The notes beneath the pieces were generated by a model. The model saw only the letters and a program-made list of their open reading frames with translations, was not told the origin of the DNA and did no database searches. DNA of 64,000 nucleotides from contig JALSHI010000005.1 of NCBI GenBank assembly GCA_026982315.1, positions 37,399 through 101,398 on the forward strand, written 5' to 3'. The translations under genes and the position numbers were made by a program. Numbering within the stretch: position 1 is the first letter of the stretch; the number at the start of each line of letters is the position of its first letter. The DNA comes from Lysobacterales bacterium. Its GTDB lineage: Bacteria > Pseudomonadota > Gammaproteobacteria > Xanthomonadales > Marinicellaceae. Below, one piece after another: positions 46,275-54,350 of this stretch.

Positions 46275-46933
46275 GCGTCGTTGCTGTTTAGCTGTTGGCG
46301 CAATTGTTGCAGCCGGCGTTCCAGCCGCTGGGTTTCAGCCTTGAGATCATCCACGGCATCATAAAAAGGTTCCAGCTCGGCGGCGGTGACCACCATGCGG
46401 CTTTCTTCGGTCAGGTATTCACTGCCACTGCGAATCAGGGTGGTGGCCAGACGGCGGGCAAAATCTCCACCGGCGCGAAGGGTCTTTGCCACGCGCACGC
46501 CAGGGCCATCACCCAGGAGCTGACAGAGACCTTCTTCCCAGTCGGGATTGAGTGTTTTCAGCCATTTGGCCATGTGCTGGCCGAGACTGGCATCGCCTGC
46601 AATACGAACTGGTGTCAGACCGCTCACCGGTGTATCCGCGCCCATGGCAAAAAGCGCCAGCGGCGTGCCTTCAATGGTGGTATCCACCGGACCGGAATGG
46701 CGTGACTGCAGCCGAAAACCTTCGTTGTCAGGCAGCATGAACAGAGAAATATTAAAGGGCTGGAGCCGCACTTCAATCACTTTGCCTGTGAGTGCGCGCA
46801 GGTTTTTACGGGCTTTGGGATCCAATGCCAGGGCTTTGTCAACGGCTGTGTTCAGACCCTTGAACAGGGCGTTTTCCAGTGGGTTGCCTGCCGCTATATC
46901 CGGGGATGTGTTGTCTGGGGTGGTGTCCATCAT
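46271..46933 (-). CDS. ubiJ: Ubiquinone biosynthesis accessory factor UbiJ
   Basis: SCP2-type lipid-binding protein of about 220 residues that helps hold ubiquinone intermediates in the soluble Ubi complex with UbiK. The N-terminal half has the SCP2-like fold (NISLFMLPDNEGFRLQSRHS, GTPLALFAMG) and the C-terminal end is a heptad-rich helix (DDLKAETQRLERRLQQLRQQ), as in the family. I chose the tandem ATG at 46933/46930, 19 bases after the ubiE stop; a longer frame would start inside ubiE. No strong Shine-Dalgarno is seen. Confidence 0.88.
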   Translation of the reverse strand: MMDTTPDNTSPDIAAGNPLENALFKGLNTAVDKALALDPKARKNLRALTGKVIEVRLQPFNISLFMLPDNEGFRLQSRHSGPVDTTIEGTPLALFAMGADTPVSGLTPVRIAGDASLGQHMAKWLKTLNPDWEEGLCQLLGDGPGVRVAKTLRAGGDFARRLATTLIRSGSEYLTEESRMVVTAAELEPFYDAVDDLKAETQRLERRLQQLRQQLNSNDA

Positions 46934-46952
46934 AATGTTTACCAGTGACAAG

Positions 46953-47732
46953 TCAGGTTTTATAACCGGAGTGGGTGGCGACAATGCCGCCGCTCATATT
47001 GGTCACGCTGCACAGATCAAAGCCCGCCTTTTCGAGCATGCCTTTGAGGGTCTCCTGGTCTGGGTGTTTGCGGATGGATTCTACCAGGTATTGATAGCTG
47101 TCCCGGTCATTGGTCACCACCTGGCCGATTTCCGGCAGCAGTGTGAAGGAGTAAAAGTCATAGAGCTTCTGCAAGGCGGGAGCCGTGACCCGGGAAAACT
47201 CCAGAATCATGACCCGGCCGCCGGGTTTCAGGCAGCGCTGCATTTCGTTCAAGGCTTTTTGCTGGTCGGGCACGTTGCGCAGGCCAAAAGCGATGGTAAT
47301 CAGGTCAAAGCTGTCATCCTCAAAAGGCAGGGACTCGGCGTTCATCTGGCGAATGCTGAACTGGCCAAAAAAGCCTTCGTCAATGAGTCGGCGCTGCCCC
47401 ACGGCCAGCATTTCCGGATTGATATCGCCAATAATGACATGGCCACCCGGGGCGATCATGGGCATGAGCAAGCGGGCGATATCGCCGGTGCCGCCAGCCA
47501 GATCCAGCACCTGATGGCCCGGTCGGGCGCCAGAGGTATGAACAAAATGGCGCTTCCACAGGCGGTGGATGCCCATGGACATGAGGTCGTTCATCAAGTC
47601 ATAATTTTCCGCCACAGAGCTGAAAACATGATTGACCAGCTTCTGCTTTTCTGTCTTTTTGACGGTTTTGAAGCCGAAATGGGTGGTGTCTTGTGCGCCT
47701 TTGGGGGTGGCTTCTGTGTCTTTCTGGCTCAT
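46953..47732 (-). CDS. ubiE: Ubiquinone/menaquinone C-methyltransferase UbiE
   Basis: SAM-dependent C-methyltransferase of quinone synthesis. 259 residues. HFGFKTVKKTEKQKLVNHVF at the start, SAM motif VLDLAGGTGDIARLL, the UbiE signature FGLRNVPDQQKALNEM and the C-terminal GGIVATHSGYK are diagnostic. Its ATG overlaps the stop of the upstream oxidoreductase gene, so ubi expression here is tied to the speA-led transcript. Confidence 0.96.
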   Translation of the reverse strand: MSQKDTEATPKGAQDTTHFGFKTVKKTEKQKLVNHVFSSVAENYDLMNDLMSMGIHRLWKRHFVHTSGARPGHQVLDLAGGTGDIARLLMPMIAPGGHVIIGDINPEMLAVGQRRLIDEGFFGQFSIRQMNAESLPFEDDSFDLITIAFGLRNVPDQQKALNEMQRCLKPGGRVMILEFSRVTAPALQKLYDFYSFTLLPEIGQVVTNDRDSYQYLVESIRKHPDQETLKGMLEKAGFDLCSVTNMSGGIVATHSGYKT

Positions 47733-48700
47733 GTTGTGGTGGCTTCGCTGAGATTGGCATTACTGTCAGGAGGGGTGCCGGGGTGTTCATCGGTATGGAA
47801 AATGCGGCGGTAAAGGCGAATTAAGGCGGATATGTCTTCATCACCGTAACCTTTTTGCATGAGCTCGCCGTATTCACGCAGGCCCTGTTCAATAATGGGC
47901 AACTCGGCATCCAGGCGTTTGACAGTGGATTGGCAAATGCTCAGATCCTTGTGTAACAAGGAGAGCTTGAACCCGGTGCCGAACTCGTTTTTCAGCATGC
48001 TGTGGCCGCGTTTTTCCAGAAACCAGTTGTTGGCCGCACCGGCGGTGAGCACTTCGATCAGCTTGTCGGTGTTCAGTTTGCTGGCTTCGGCAAAAGCCAG
48101 CGCTTCGCAAACGGCCTGGGCAATACCGGCCACCATCACCTGATTGACCATTTTCGCCGCCTGCCCCTGGCCGGACTTTCCCATCCAGGTGATTTGGTTG
48201 CCCATGGCGGCGAAAATATCGCGGGCGCGTTTGAAGGTGTTTTTGTCGCCGCCGACCATGAAGCTCAAGGCGCCCTTGCGCGCCCCTTCCACACCGCCGG
48301 ACATGGGCGCATCCAGAAACTCAATACCCTGTTTTTTCAGGTCTTCGGCCAGTTCCCGAGCGGTTTCCGGGCTGACAGTGGAAGTGTCAATAATGACAGA
48401 CCCGGCAGCGAGGTGGGGCGTTATTTTCCGCACCACGGCTTTCAGATCGTCATCGGCGGCTACGCAGGTCACCACGCAGTCTGCCTGGGAGAATAAGGTC
48501 GCATCGTCGGGAAAATCCGGCAGCCCCAATTCTTTTTGCAGGGCTTGGGCCTTGCCTGCCGTGCGGTTTTTGACGCCAATCAGCAAGCCGTGCTGGTGAA
48601 GGTTGCGCGCCATGGGGCGGCCCATGGCGCCCAGTCCGTAAACCACTGCTCGGCGTAAGGGGTTGTGACTGTCGGCAGAGGGCTGTGCAGAGTTTGTCAT
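47729..48700 (-). CDS. 3-hydroxyisobutyrate dehydrogenase-family reductase
   Basis: NAD(P)-dependent beta-hydroxyacid dehydrogenase of 323 residues. Rossmann motif VYGLGAMGRPMARNL, substrate motif FLDAPMSGGVEGARKGALSF, and the catalytic Lys in GQAAKMVNQVMVAG are typical. The family covers 3-hydroxyisobutyrate dehydrogenase, tartronate semialdehyde reductase and succinic semialdehyde-type reductases; the substrate cannot be told from sequence alone. It overlaps speA and ubiE by four bases on either side. Confidence 0.88.
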   Translation of the reverse strand: MTNSAQPSADSHNPLRRAVVYGLGAMGRPMARNLHQHGLLIGVKNRTAGKAQALQKELGLPDFPDDATLFSQADCVVTCVAADDDLKAVVRKITPHLAAGSVIIDTSTVSPETARELAEDLKKQGIEFLDAPMSGGVEGARKGALSFMVGGDKNTFKRARDIFAAMGNQITWMGKSGQGQAAKMVNQVMVAGIAQAVCEALAFAEASKLNTDKLIEVLTAGAANNWFLEKRGHSMLKNEFGTGFKLSLLHKDLSICQSTVKRLDAELPIIEQGLREYGELMQKGYGDEDISALIRLYRRIFHTDEHPGTPPDSNANLSEATTT

Positions 48701-50607
48701 GGTGTGTTTTCCAGATAAGTGTAGCCATACAGTTCCTGGTGAATGCGCAGTTGCAGGTTTTCCCGTTGCGCATCGTCCACGGAGCTGGCCGCCAGCAGGC
48801 GGTTCAGGCGCTGTTCGATGGTGGCGACATTATAACCGACGTAATCCAAGAGCTGGTCGCTGGTATCGCCTTTACGGGTCTCAATGATACGCAGGGTGTT
48901 GTCCCGGATTTCCACCACGACACTGTGCGTATCGCCAAACAGGTTGTGAATATCGCCCAGGGTCTCCTGATAAGCGCCGGTCAGGAAAACCCCTATCAGA
49001 TAGTCGTCGCCGGGTGGGTGCAATGGCAGCCAGGATTGTAAGTGGCCGGCTGCCACATAGCGTTTAATGCGGCCGTCGGAGTCACAGGTCAGGTCATGGA
49101 TAATGGCGTTGTTTGCCGGCCGGCAGTTTAGCTGTGTCAGGGGGGCGATGGGAAAGACCTGATCGATGCCCCAGACATCGGGGGTGGATTCAAAAACAGA
49201 AAAGTTGGCAAAGTACTTGTGGGCCAGCCATTCGCTCAGCGTGCGGTAAATCTCCATTTCCGCCGCATCGTCAAGGCGCAATTCACCCAGCAGGCTTTGA
49301 TACAAGGAAAGAATACGGTAATCCAGCCAGGCGCGGTGGCTCAGGGCCATACTGCCTTCGGCAAATGCCCGCAAACCTTTTTCGTGAATGGCCCGGGCGC
49401 GAAAATAGCGCTCACTGGCCGGCAGTTTTGTGTCTGTGGCCAGGGTATCGACCGCCTGGCAGAGCGCATCTGGCCCGCCATCAGGCACGGGTGGTCGTTG
49501 CAAGGGGTTTTCGCTATCGGTAATGTTGGTGATCAGGACGCTGTGATGCGCACTCAGGGCACGGCCGGATTCGCTGATAATATCAGGTTGGGGCAGTTTC
49601 CAGCGTCGGCATTGTTCGGCCACCGTGGCCACCACGGTGTGGGCATATTCATCAATGTCATAGTTCATGGAAAAGGCATCGCGGCTGCGCGCGCCTTCAT
49701 AATCCACTGCCAGACCGCCGCCGATATCCAGGGTATCGGGGTGGAAGCCCTGGGCATGAACTTCGGCATAATAGCGGCTGATTTCTTCCACCGCCTGACG
49801 GATATCATCCAGATTGGCCACCTGGGAGCCCATGTGGAAGTGCAAAAGGCGCAGCCAATGGCTTTTGCCGTGTTTCCGCAGTTGCTCCAGAAAAGTGAGC
49901 AGCTGCCCTGGCATCAGGCCAAATTTGGCCTTTTGGCCGCCGGAGTTTTGCCATTGCCCGCTGGTGACGGTGGAAAGCCGCATGCGTACACCCAGCACCG
50001 GTTCCACAGTCAGGTTTTTGGCCTCTTCGAAAATCAGGGTCAAGTCACGCGGTTTTTCCACCACAATCACGGTGTTGACGCCCATCAGGCGGCCCATCAG
50101 CGCCAGCCGGATGAAATTGCGGTCTTTATAGCCGTTGCAAACAACGGTTTTGCCGTGGCCGTGTGCCAGCGCAATCAAGAGCTCGGGTTTGCTGCCGGCT
50201 TCCAGCCCGAAGCGGTCATCGCTGTGACGCAGCAGACCCTCAACCACATGGCGATGCTGATTGACTTTAATGGGGTAAACCAGTTGATAGGCGCCTGTGT
50301 AACTGTGCTTTTTTATGGCTGTTTCAAATGCGCCAATAAGCCGGTCGCGCCGGTGGCGGCTGATATCCGGAAAATGTATCAGCAGCGGCGTTTTCAGGCC
50401 CGCCTGGCGGGCCTCAAGCACCAGATCCTGAAGTGCCGTAGCGGTGTTTTTGCTGGCATTCGGATAGACCTCCAGACGACCATCGGAACCGATGCCGAAA
50501 TACCCGTCGCTCCAGTGGTCAATGCTGTAAAGGTGACGATTGGCATTCAGTGTATCTGTGGTGGTGTTCGCAGGTTGATGTTGATATGGATGTCTTTTTT
50601 TCGTCAT
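48697..50607 (-). CDS. speA: Biosynthetic arginine decarboxylase SpeA
   Basis: PLP-dependent enzyme that makes agmatine for putrescine synthesis. 636 residues from ATG 50607, the usual size; a longer frame upstream would start inside the divergent gene. YSIDHWSDGYFGIGSDGRL at the start, the PLP Lys in YPIKVNQHRHVVE, HMGSQVANLDDI and DIGGGLAVDYEG are clear. It leads an overlapping run speA-oxidoreductase-ubiE-ubiJ-ubiB. It diverges from the 2OG oxygenase gene and, one gene on, speE. Confidence 0.96.
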   Translation of the reverse strand: MTKKRHPYQHQPANTTTDTLNANRHLYSIDHWSDGYFGIGSDGRLEVYPNASKNTATALQDLVLEARQAGLKTPLLIHFPDISRHRRDRLIGAFETAIKKHSYTGAYQLVYPIKVNQHRHVVEGLLRHSDDRFGLEAGSKPELLIALAHGHGKTVVCNGYKDRNFIRLALMGRLMGVNTVIVVEKPRDLTLIFEEAKNLTVEPVLGVRMRLSTVTSGQWQNSGGQKAKFGLMPGQLLTFLEQLRKHGKSHWLRLLHFHMGSQVANLDDIRQAVEEISRYYAEVHAQGFHPDTLDIGGGLAVDYEGARSRDAFSMNYDIDEYAHTVVATVAEQCRRWKLPQPDIISESGRALSAHHSVLITNITDSENPLQRPPVPDGGPDALCQAVDTLATDTKLPASERYFRARAIHEKGLRAFAEGSMALSHRAWLDYRILSLYQSLLGELRLDDAAEMEIYRTLSEWLAHKYFANFSVFESTPDVWGIDQVFPIAPLTQLNCRPANNAIIHDLTCDSDGRIKRYVAAGHLQSWLPLHPPGDDYLIGVFLTGAYQETLGDIHNLFGDTHSVVVEIRDNTLRIIETRKGDTSDQLLDYVGYNVATIEQRLNRLLAASSVDDAQRENLQLRIHQELYGYTYLENTP

Positions 50608-50704
50608 GGCGGTTATTTTACCCTTTAATGGTGCCTGACAATTGCCATTTTGGTGGTTGTCCGCTAGCCTTGCACTGGCTTTTGCATTGTGACGGACATT
50701 TATC

Positions 50705-51406
50705 ATGACGGAAACCTTTATCGCCGAGTATCCCGGTATGCTGACCGCTGAGTTTTGTGATGCGTGCATCCGTAAATTTGATGCCGATCCGGCCACAGGC
50801 CCCGGACGCACCGGCCTGGGGGTGGATACGGCCAAAAAGAAGAGTGCGGATTTGACGCTGGACAGCCACCTGGACCGCTGGCACGCAGAAATTGTCACCT
50901 TGCAGCAGGCGGTGCTGGAGGGTCTGGTGAAATACGCTCGGCAATACCCGCATCTGCTGGTGGGGGCGGTGGCCCTGCAACAGCCGGATTCACACGGTGG
51001 CATGCGCTCCCTGACGCATGAGGATATCCTAGCCATGCCCGCGGATGCGCTGAAACAACTGATTACCCAGGTGTATCGTTTGGGCAGTGTTAACCTGCAA
51101 CGCTACGAAGCCGGGCGGGGCGGATATTTTCACTGGCACTCGGAACATTTTCCGCATCCTGCCGACCCACAGCAGTTGTCCCTGCATCGGGTGTTATTGT
51201 GGATGTTTTATCTGAACGATGTGGACACCGGCGGTGAAACGGAATTTTTTTACCAGAAAAAAAGTATTAAACCCACCACAGGCACTTTGGTGATTGCCCC
51301 AAGCGGGTTTACACACACGCATCGGGGCAATATGCCGGTATCCAATGACAAGTATATCTTCACTTCCTGGCTACTGTATCAGGACGCAGCGCGGCTTTAT
51401 GGATAA
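50705..51406 (+). CDS. 2-oxoglutarate/Fe(II) oxygenase-like protein
   Basis: 233 residues. The double-stranded beta-helix core lies at about 120-230, with YEAGRGGYFHWHSEHFPHP, LNDVDTGGETEFF and GTLVIAPSGFTHTHRG. The iron triad appears as His145-x-Glu147 and a distal His (204 or 206), so the usual HxD is HxE. The residue after the distal His pair (Arg207) may be the 2-oxoglutarate anchor. Members of this group are prolyl-hydroxylase-like; the substrate is unknown. It diverges from speA and lies 110 bases before speE. Confidence 0.75.
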   Translation: MTETFIAEYPGMLTAEFCDACIRKFDADPATGPGRTGLGVDTAKKKSADLTLDSHLDRWHAEIVTLQQAVLEGLVKYARQYPHLLVGAVALQQPDSHGGMRSLTHEDILAMPADALKQLITQVYRLGSVNLQRYEAGRGGYFHWHSEHFPHPADPQQLSLHRVLLWMFYLNDVDTGGETEFFYQKKSIKPTTGTLVIAPSGFTHTHRGNMPVSNDKYIFTSWLLYQDAARLYG

Positions 51407-51516
51407 AACCGAATGGGTGCCGGTTGCCAACGTTTTCCGCTTTTCCGGCGGATATTGTCTTGCGCAGTTTCGGATTGCCGGTAAAATCAGCGCTTTATCA
51501 CTGTTGGGATGGCAGC

Positions 51517-52356
51517 ATGCCGCAATTGATGCAAGACTGGTTTATTGAAGCGATGGATTCCACCGGCTCGGCGGTGGGGTTTCGCGTACGCAAAAAGCTG
51601 GAGGATGTCACCACGCCCTTTCAGCATATTGAAATTTATGAAACCACCGACTTTGGCAACCTGATGGTGATAGACGGTTGCATCATGCTAACCGGGCGGG
51701 AAAACTTTTTTTACCATGAAATGCTCACCCACCCGGTATTATGCACGCACCCGGAAATTCGGCAGGTGGCTATTATCGGCGGTGGTGACTGTGGCACGCT
51801 CAGAGAGGTGCTGAAACACCCCGGCGTTAAATCCGTCACCCAGGTGGATATTGACGAAATGGTGACACGCCTGTCGGAAAAGTACTTTCCCGAGTTGTGC
51901 GAAAGCAATCAGGATCCACGGGCCACTTTATTGTTTGAGGATGGCCTGGAATGGATTGAAAATCAGCCGGAAAACAGCCTGGATTTGTTGATTATTGACA
52001 GTACTGACCCGGTGGGCGTGGCTGAAGGGTTGTTTGAGCATCCTTTCTATAAAATGTGCTTTAGGGCGCTCAAACCCGGTGGTGTTCTGGTTCAACAAAG
52101 TGAGTCCCCTTTATTGCATACGGCTTTAATTGCCGATATGCAGGAAAAGCTCAAAGCCGTGGGCTTCCGTTCCACGGACTGGTTGCACTTTCCACAATCC
52201 TGCTATCCGTCCGGCTGGTGGAGCACCACCGTCGCGCGCAAGGGCGGGCAATTGAAGCTACCTTATCCACCGGAAACAATCAACCTGAAAACCCGCTTCT
52301 ATAACCGCGAAATTCATCAGGCCGCCCTGGCCAAACCAGCCTTCTGGCGCAATTAG
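51517..52356 (+). CDS. speE: Spermidine synthase SpeE
   Basis: Aminopropyltransferase that makes spermidine from putrescine and decarboxylated SAM. 279 residues from ATG 51517, with a GGGA-containing site about ten bases upstream; a longer frame adds residues outside the family. Motifs: FQHIEIYETTDFGNLMVIDG, AIIGGGDCGTLREVLKH, the catalytic Asp in LLIIDSTDPVGVAEGLF and SCYPSGWWS. speD, the source of decarboxylated SAM, is not in the window. Confidence 0.95.
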   Translation: MPQLMQDWFIEAMDSTGSAVGFRVRKKLEDVTTPFQHIEIYETTDFGNLMVIDGCIMLTGRENFFYHEMLTHPVLCTHPEIRQVAIIGGGDCGTLREVLKHPGVKSVTQVDIDEMVTRLSEKYFPELCESNQDPRATLLFEDGLEWIENQPENSLDLLIIDSTDPVGVAEGLFEHPFYKMCFRALKPGGVLVQQSESPLLHTALIADMQEKLKAVGFRSTDWLHFPQSCYPSGWWSTTVARKGGQLKLPYPPETINLKTRFYNREIHQAALAKPAFWRN

Positions 52357-52451
52357 TTTGTTGGCGACGATGCGCTCGTTTAATGTCTCTTGAAGCGTGA
52401 GCGCCCGGCTGTCTTGATTCCAGCGGGAAGGTGAATTAACGGTAGCGGAAT

Positions 52452-52641
52452 AAAAAAGACCCGCCAGAAGGCGGGTCTTCTCGAGGAAGGTCGTTTGCCG
52501 TCGAGGAGTGTCTCCGGCAAACTGCTGCTGATCCCGACCATGGATAGTCCATGTCCTGTTTAGCGGGGAGTCAACAGCCTTTCCACACACACACGGATAA
52601 AACTGTTTGAGGCTTTGCCCTGTTGCGGGTTTTGCCCTGTG
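52452..52641 (-). ncRNA. Candidate small RNA with own promoter and terminator
   Basis: About 190 bases on the minus strand between a near-consensus promoter (52648-52676) and an intrinsic terminator with arms AAGACCCGCC (52456-52465) and GGCGGGTCTT (52470-52479) followed on this strand by a T run. It includes a perfect hairpin GTTTGCCG/CGGCAAAC (52493-52500, 52515-52522) and a short hairpin CATGGA-TAG-TCCATG (52539-52553 in plus orientation). Near the 5' end a 13-base sequence is nearly repeated (52611-52623 and 52628-52640 on the plus strand, one mismatch). Several GGA triplets occur in the RNA sense. The one open frame across it runs past the terminator. I do not recognise a known RNA family. 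Confidence 0.5.
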
Positions 52642-52647
52642 GGAAAG

Positions 52648-52676
52648 ACTATAGACAAAGGAGTCAGGGCTGCCAA
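52648..52676 (-). promoter_or_regulatory. Strong sigma-70 promoter for the minus-strand small RNA
   Basis: On the minus strand TTGGCA (52676-52671), a 17-base spacer and TATAGT (52653-52648): ten of twelve bases match consensus with ideal spacing. It predicts a start near 52641. Confidence 0.6.
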
Positions 52677-52697
52677 GCGATACTACCGATTTTCTCG

Positions 52698-52719
52698 AAA
52701 CATACGGTTTTGTATGTTT
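52698..52719. promoter_or_regulatory. Inverted repeat between the two RNA candidates
   Basis: Perfect arms AAACATAC (52698-52705) and GTATGTTT (52712-52719) around a 6-base centre. The inner part is six-N6-six, the geometry of GacA/UvrY-type boxes, though the bases differ from TGTAAG-N6-CTTACA. Its centre is about 67 bases upstream of the predicted minus-strand start, where such activator sites usually lie. Confidence 0.4.
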
Positions 52720-52855
52720 AGCAGATGTTGGTTGTCTGCTTGACGCTGTTCGAAGAAGCGTGAAGGGCCTGGTGTACGAATGTTAAATACTGTTAAGCCG
52801 TTGATTTTGAGAAATGCTGACTTGATTTTATAACGCCGCGTGTTATTGTAAGGCC

Positions 52856-53246
52856 AGAAGTTGCTTTAGCCGTTTGAATCTCGAGCCTGGCTCCGGGGCA
52901 GGCATGGCGACTTTCCGGTTGTGGTGGTTGTCGCCACAAAATGTTGAAGGACTCTGGCTCATGTGCCAATGTGTATGGGGGGCATGCCAGGGGATTTAGC
53001 ATGATGCGGTCAAGATCACCACATTCACTTGGGCTGTGAGCCCAATGAGCACAGCCATCTCAAGGAGAGGTGGCTGGGAAATGTTCAGGTTTAGCGGCCG
53101 GAATCACAAGGAGGTGGACTCAACCTGCATACCACGCATCCTTTCCAGGGGAGGTTGAGGGAAAGGCGCCAAAACTGACGTTTCCCGGCATGGTTCCTTT
53201 TGGGGAACCTCGACAAAGCCCGTACCTGTTGCGGGCTTTGTTTTAT
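52856..53246 (+). ncRNA. Candidate GGA-rich CsrA-titrating RNA (CsrB/RsmZ-like)
   Basis: About 390 bases with no supportable protein frame. Ten GGA triplets occur between 52949 and 53206. Hairpins: TGGCGAC/GTCGCCA (52905-52911, 52930-52936); CATGC/GCATG (52983-52987, 52999-53003) with CAGGGGA in the loop; CCATCTC/GAGGTGG (53055-53061, 53067-53073) with loop exactly AAGGA; CCTTTCC/GGAAAGG (53140-53146, 53160-53166) with AGGGGA in the loop. An intrinsic terminator ends it. A weak promoter TTGATT-N16-TATTGT (52822-52849) gives the 5' end used here, which is uncertain. CsrB-family RNAs show GGA in repeated hairpin loops; the rest of the family resemblance is inferred. The remainder of 52357-53310 holds nothing else I can support. 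Confidence 0.42.
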
Positions 53247-53250
53247 TTTT
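53213..53250 (+). terminator. Intrinsic terminator of the GGA-rich RNA
   Basis: Arms ACAAAGCCCG (53213-53222) and CGGGCTTTGT (53232-53241) with a 9-base loop, followed by TTTATTTTT. No gene precedes it on this strand for more than 850 bases, which itself argues for an RNA gene upstream. Confidence 0.85.
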
Positions 53251-53310
53251 AGCCTGGTTAATCAGGCAGTGACCTGATGCTTTTTCTTTCCCTACCCATT
53301 GAATGACTGG

Positions 53311-54302
53311 TTAGGGAATACAGAACATGTCCAGATCATTGGCAAAATAAACCGGTCCGTTCCAGCTTTTTTTGATTGCCGCAAGGGTTTGTTGTTCTTG
53401 CCCCAGGCTGCGATGCATGCGATGTGACAGCACCAGGACTTTCGTTTGACCTGTGGCGGCCAGTTGACCAATGCGCGAAGGTGGCATGTGTAAGGAACGG
53501 GCGATCTTCCCCGCATTTTCCGAAATGGCGTTGTGCGCCAATAACAGGCTAACGGGCTTTTTCAGCAAGGCAGCCAGCCCATCGCCGGTGGTGTCGCCGG
53601 TATAGACCAATGAATGACCTGCTTTTTCCAGTCTCCACGCCACCGCCGGCAGTGGGCCGTGAATGACCGGATGGGCGTACACCTGCCAGCCTTGACGGCT
53701 CAATACAGGGTGTTTGGCGGTTTGATCGGAGGGCAAAACATGAGCCAAAAGGCGGTAATGACTGTCGGACTGGTGGTCATCGTAGAAATCTGACAGGTAG
53801 GCCCACGCACCTTTGCCCTTGCCAATTGTCCTGGCAATAAACTCATCGGTGGCTGGCATGAGTGTGTTGCCCCAGGGGCCGAATACGGGCAAATCAGCGC
53901 GCTGCTGGCCAAACCAGGACGCCTTGACAAAGGCGGCAAAGTCGGCGGAGTGGTCGGCGTGGAAGTGACTGAACAGCCAGGCGGATATATCCTGCCACTG
54001 AGCTTTGGTATCTGCAAAGCGCAAAAAACTGCCACCACCAGCATCCAGCAAAAAGACGGCGCGGCCATGGTCCCATATGAGGTAAGCCGATGAGGCCCGA
54101 CCTGTGGTCAATTCCGGGCCACCGGAGCCCAGTACCTGGAGCCATAAGCCTGACGGGCATGACAAGGCTGTTGGCACGCTGTTTTCGGTTTGTGGCCGGG
54201 GGGGCCGGTTGTGGCTGTGCCATGAGCCCAGCTTATGGTGGCGGTGGCCAGTAATGTGAATAGCTGCCAGCGCAAAAAAGTTATCCACGGGGGCAATGTC
54301 AT
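53311..54302 (-). CDS. Exported metallo-beta-lactamase-fold hydrolase, apparent frameshift
   Basis: MBL-fold enzyme with the metal motif FSHFHADHSADFAAF and later ligands in YAHPVIHGP, VYTGDT and SHRMHR; it resembles cyclic phosphodiesterase/arylsulfatase-like MBL proteins that carry signal peptides. The main frame runs 53311-54288 and opens with a GTG lacking a ribosome binding site. A different frame starts at ATG 54302 with GGAG upstream and encodes a good signal peptide (FLRWQLFTLLATATISWA). The two frames meet at a run of seven G (54198-54204, C on the coding strand). A -1 slip on C CCC CCC, or one extra base in that run, joins signal peptide and enzyme. Error, phase variation or programmed slippage cannot be told apart here. 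Confidence 0.75.
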
Positions 54303-54350
54303 GTGTATCTCCGGTTTCAGGTGGCTACCCGGTTAATTGCAGAGGGTTGG

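Noticed and set aside
52258..52590. A 110-codon minus-strand frame at the end of speE
   Set aside because: It runs through the terminator stem of the small RNA candidate and into antisense of speE; composition is not protein-like.
52600..52642. GEMM-like ACAGGGCAAA sequences at the 5' end of the minus-strand small RNA
   Set aside because: The string is present twice as a direct repeat, but the downstream GEMM helices are missing, so a riboswitch call is not supported.
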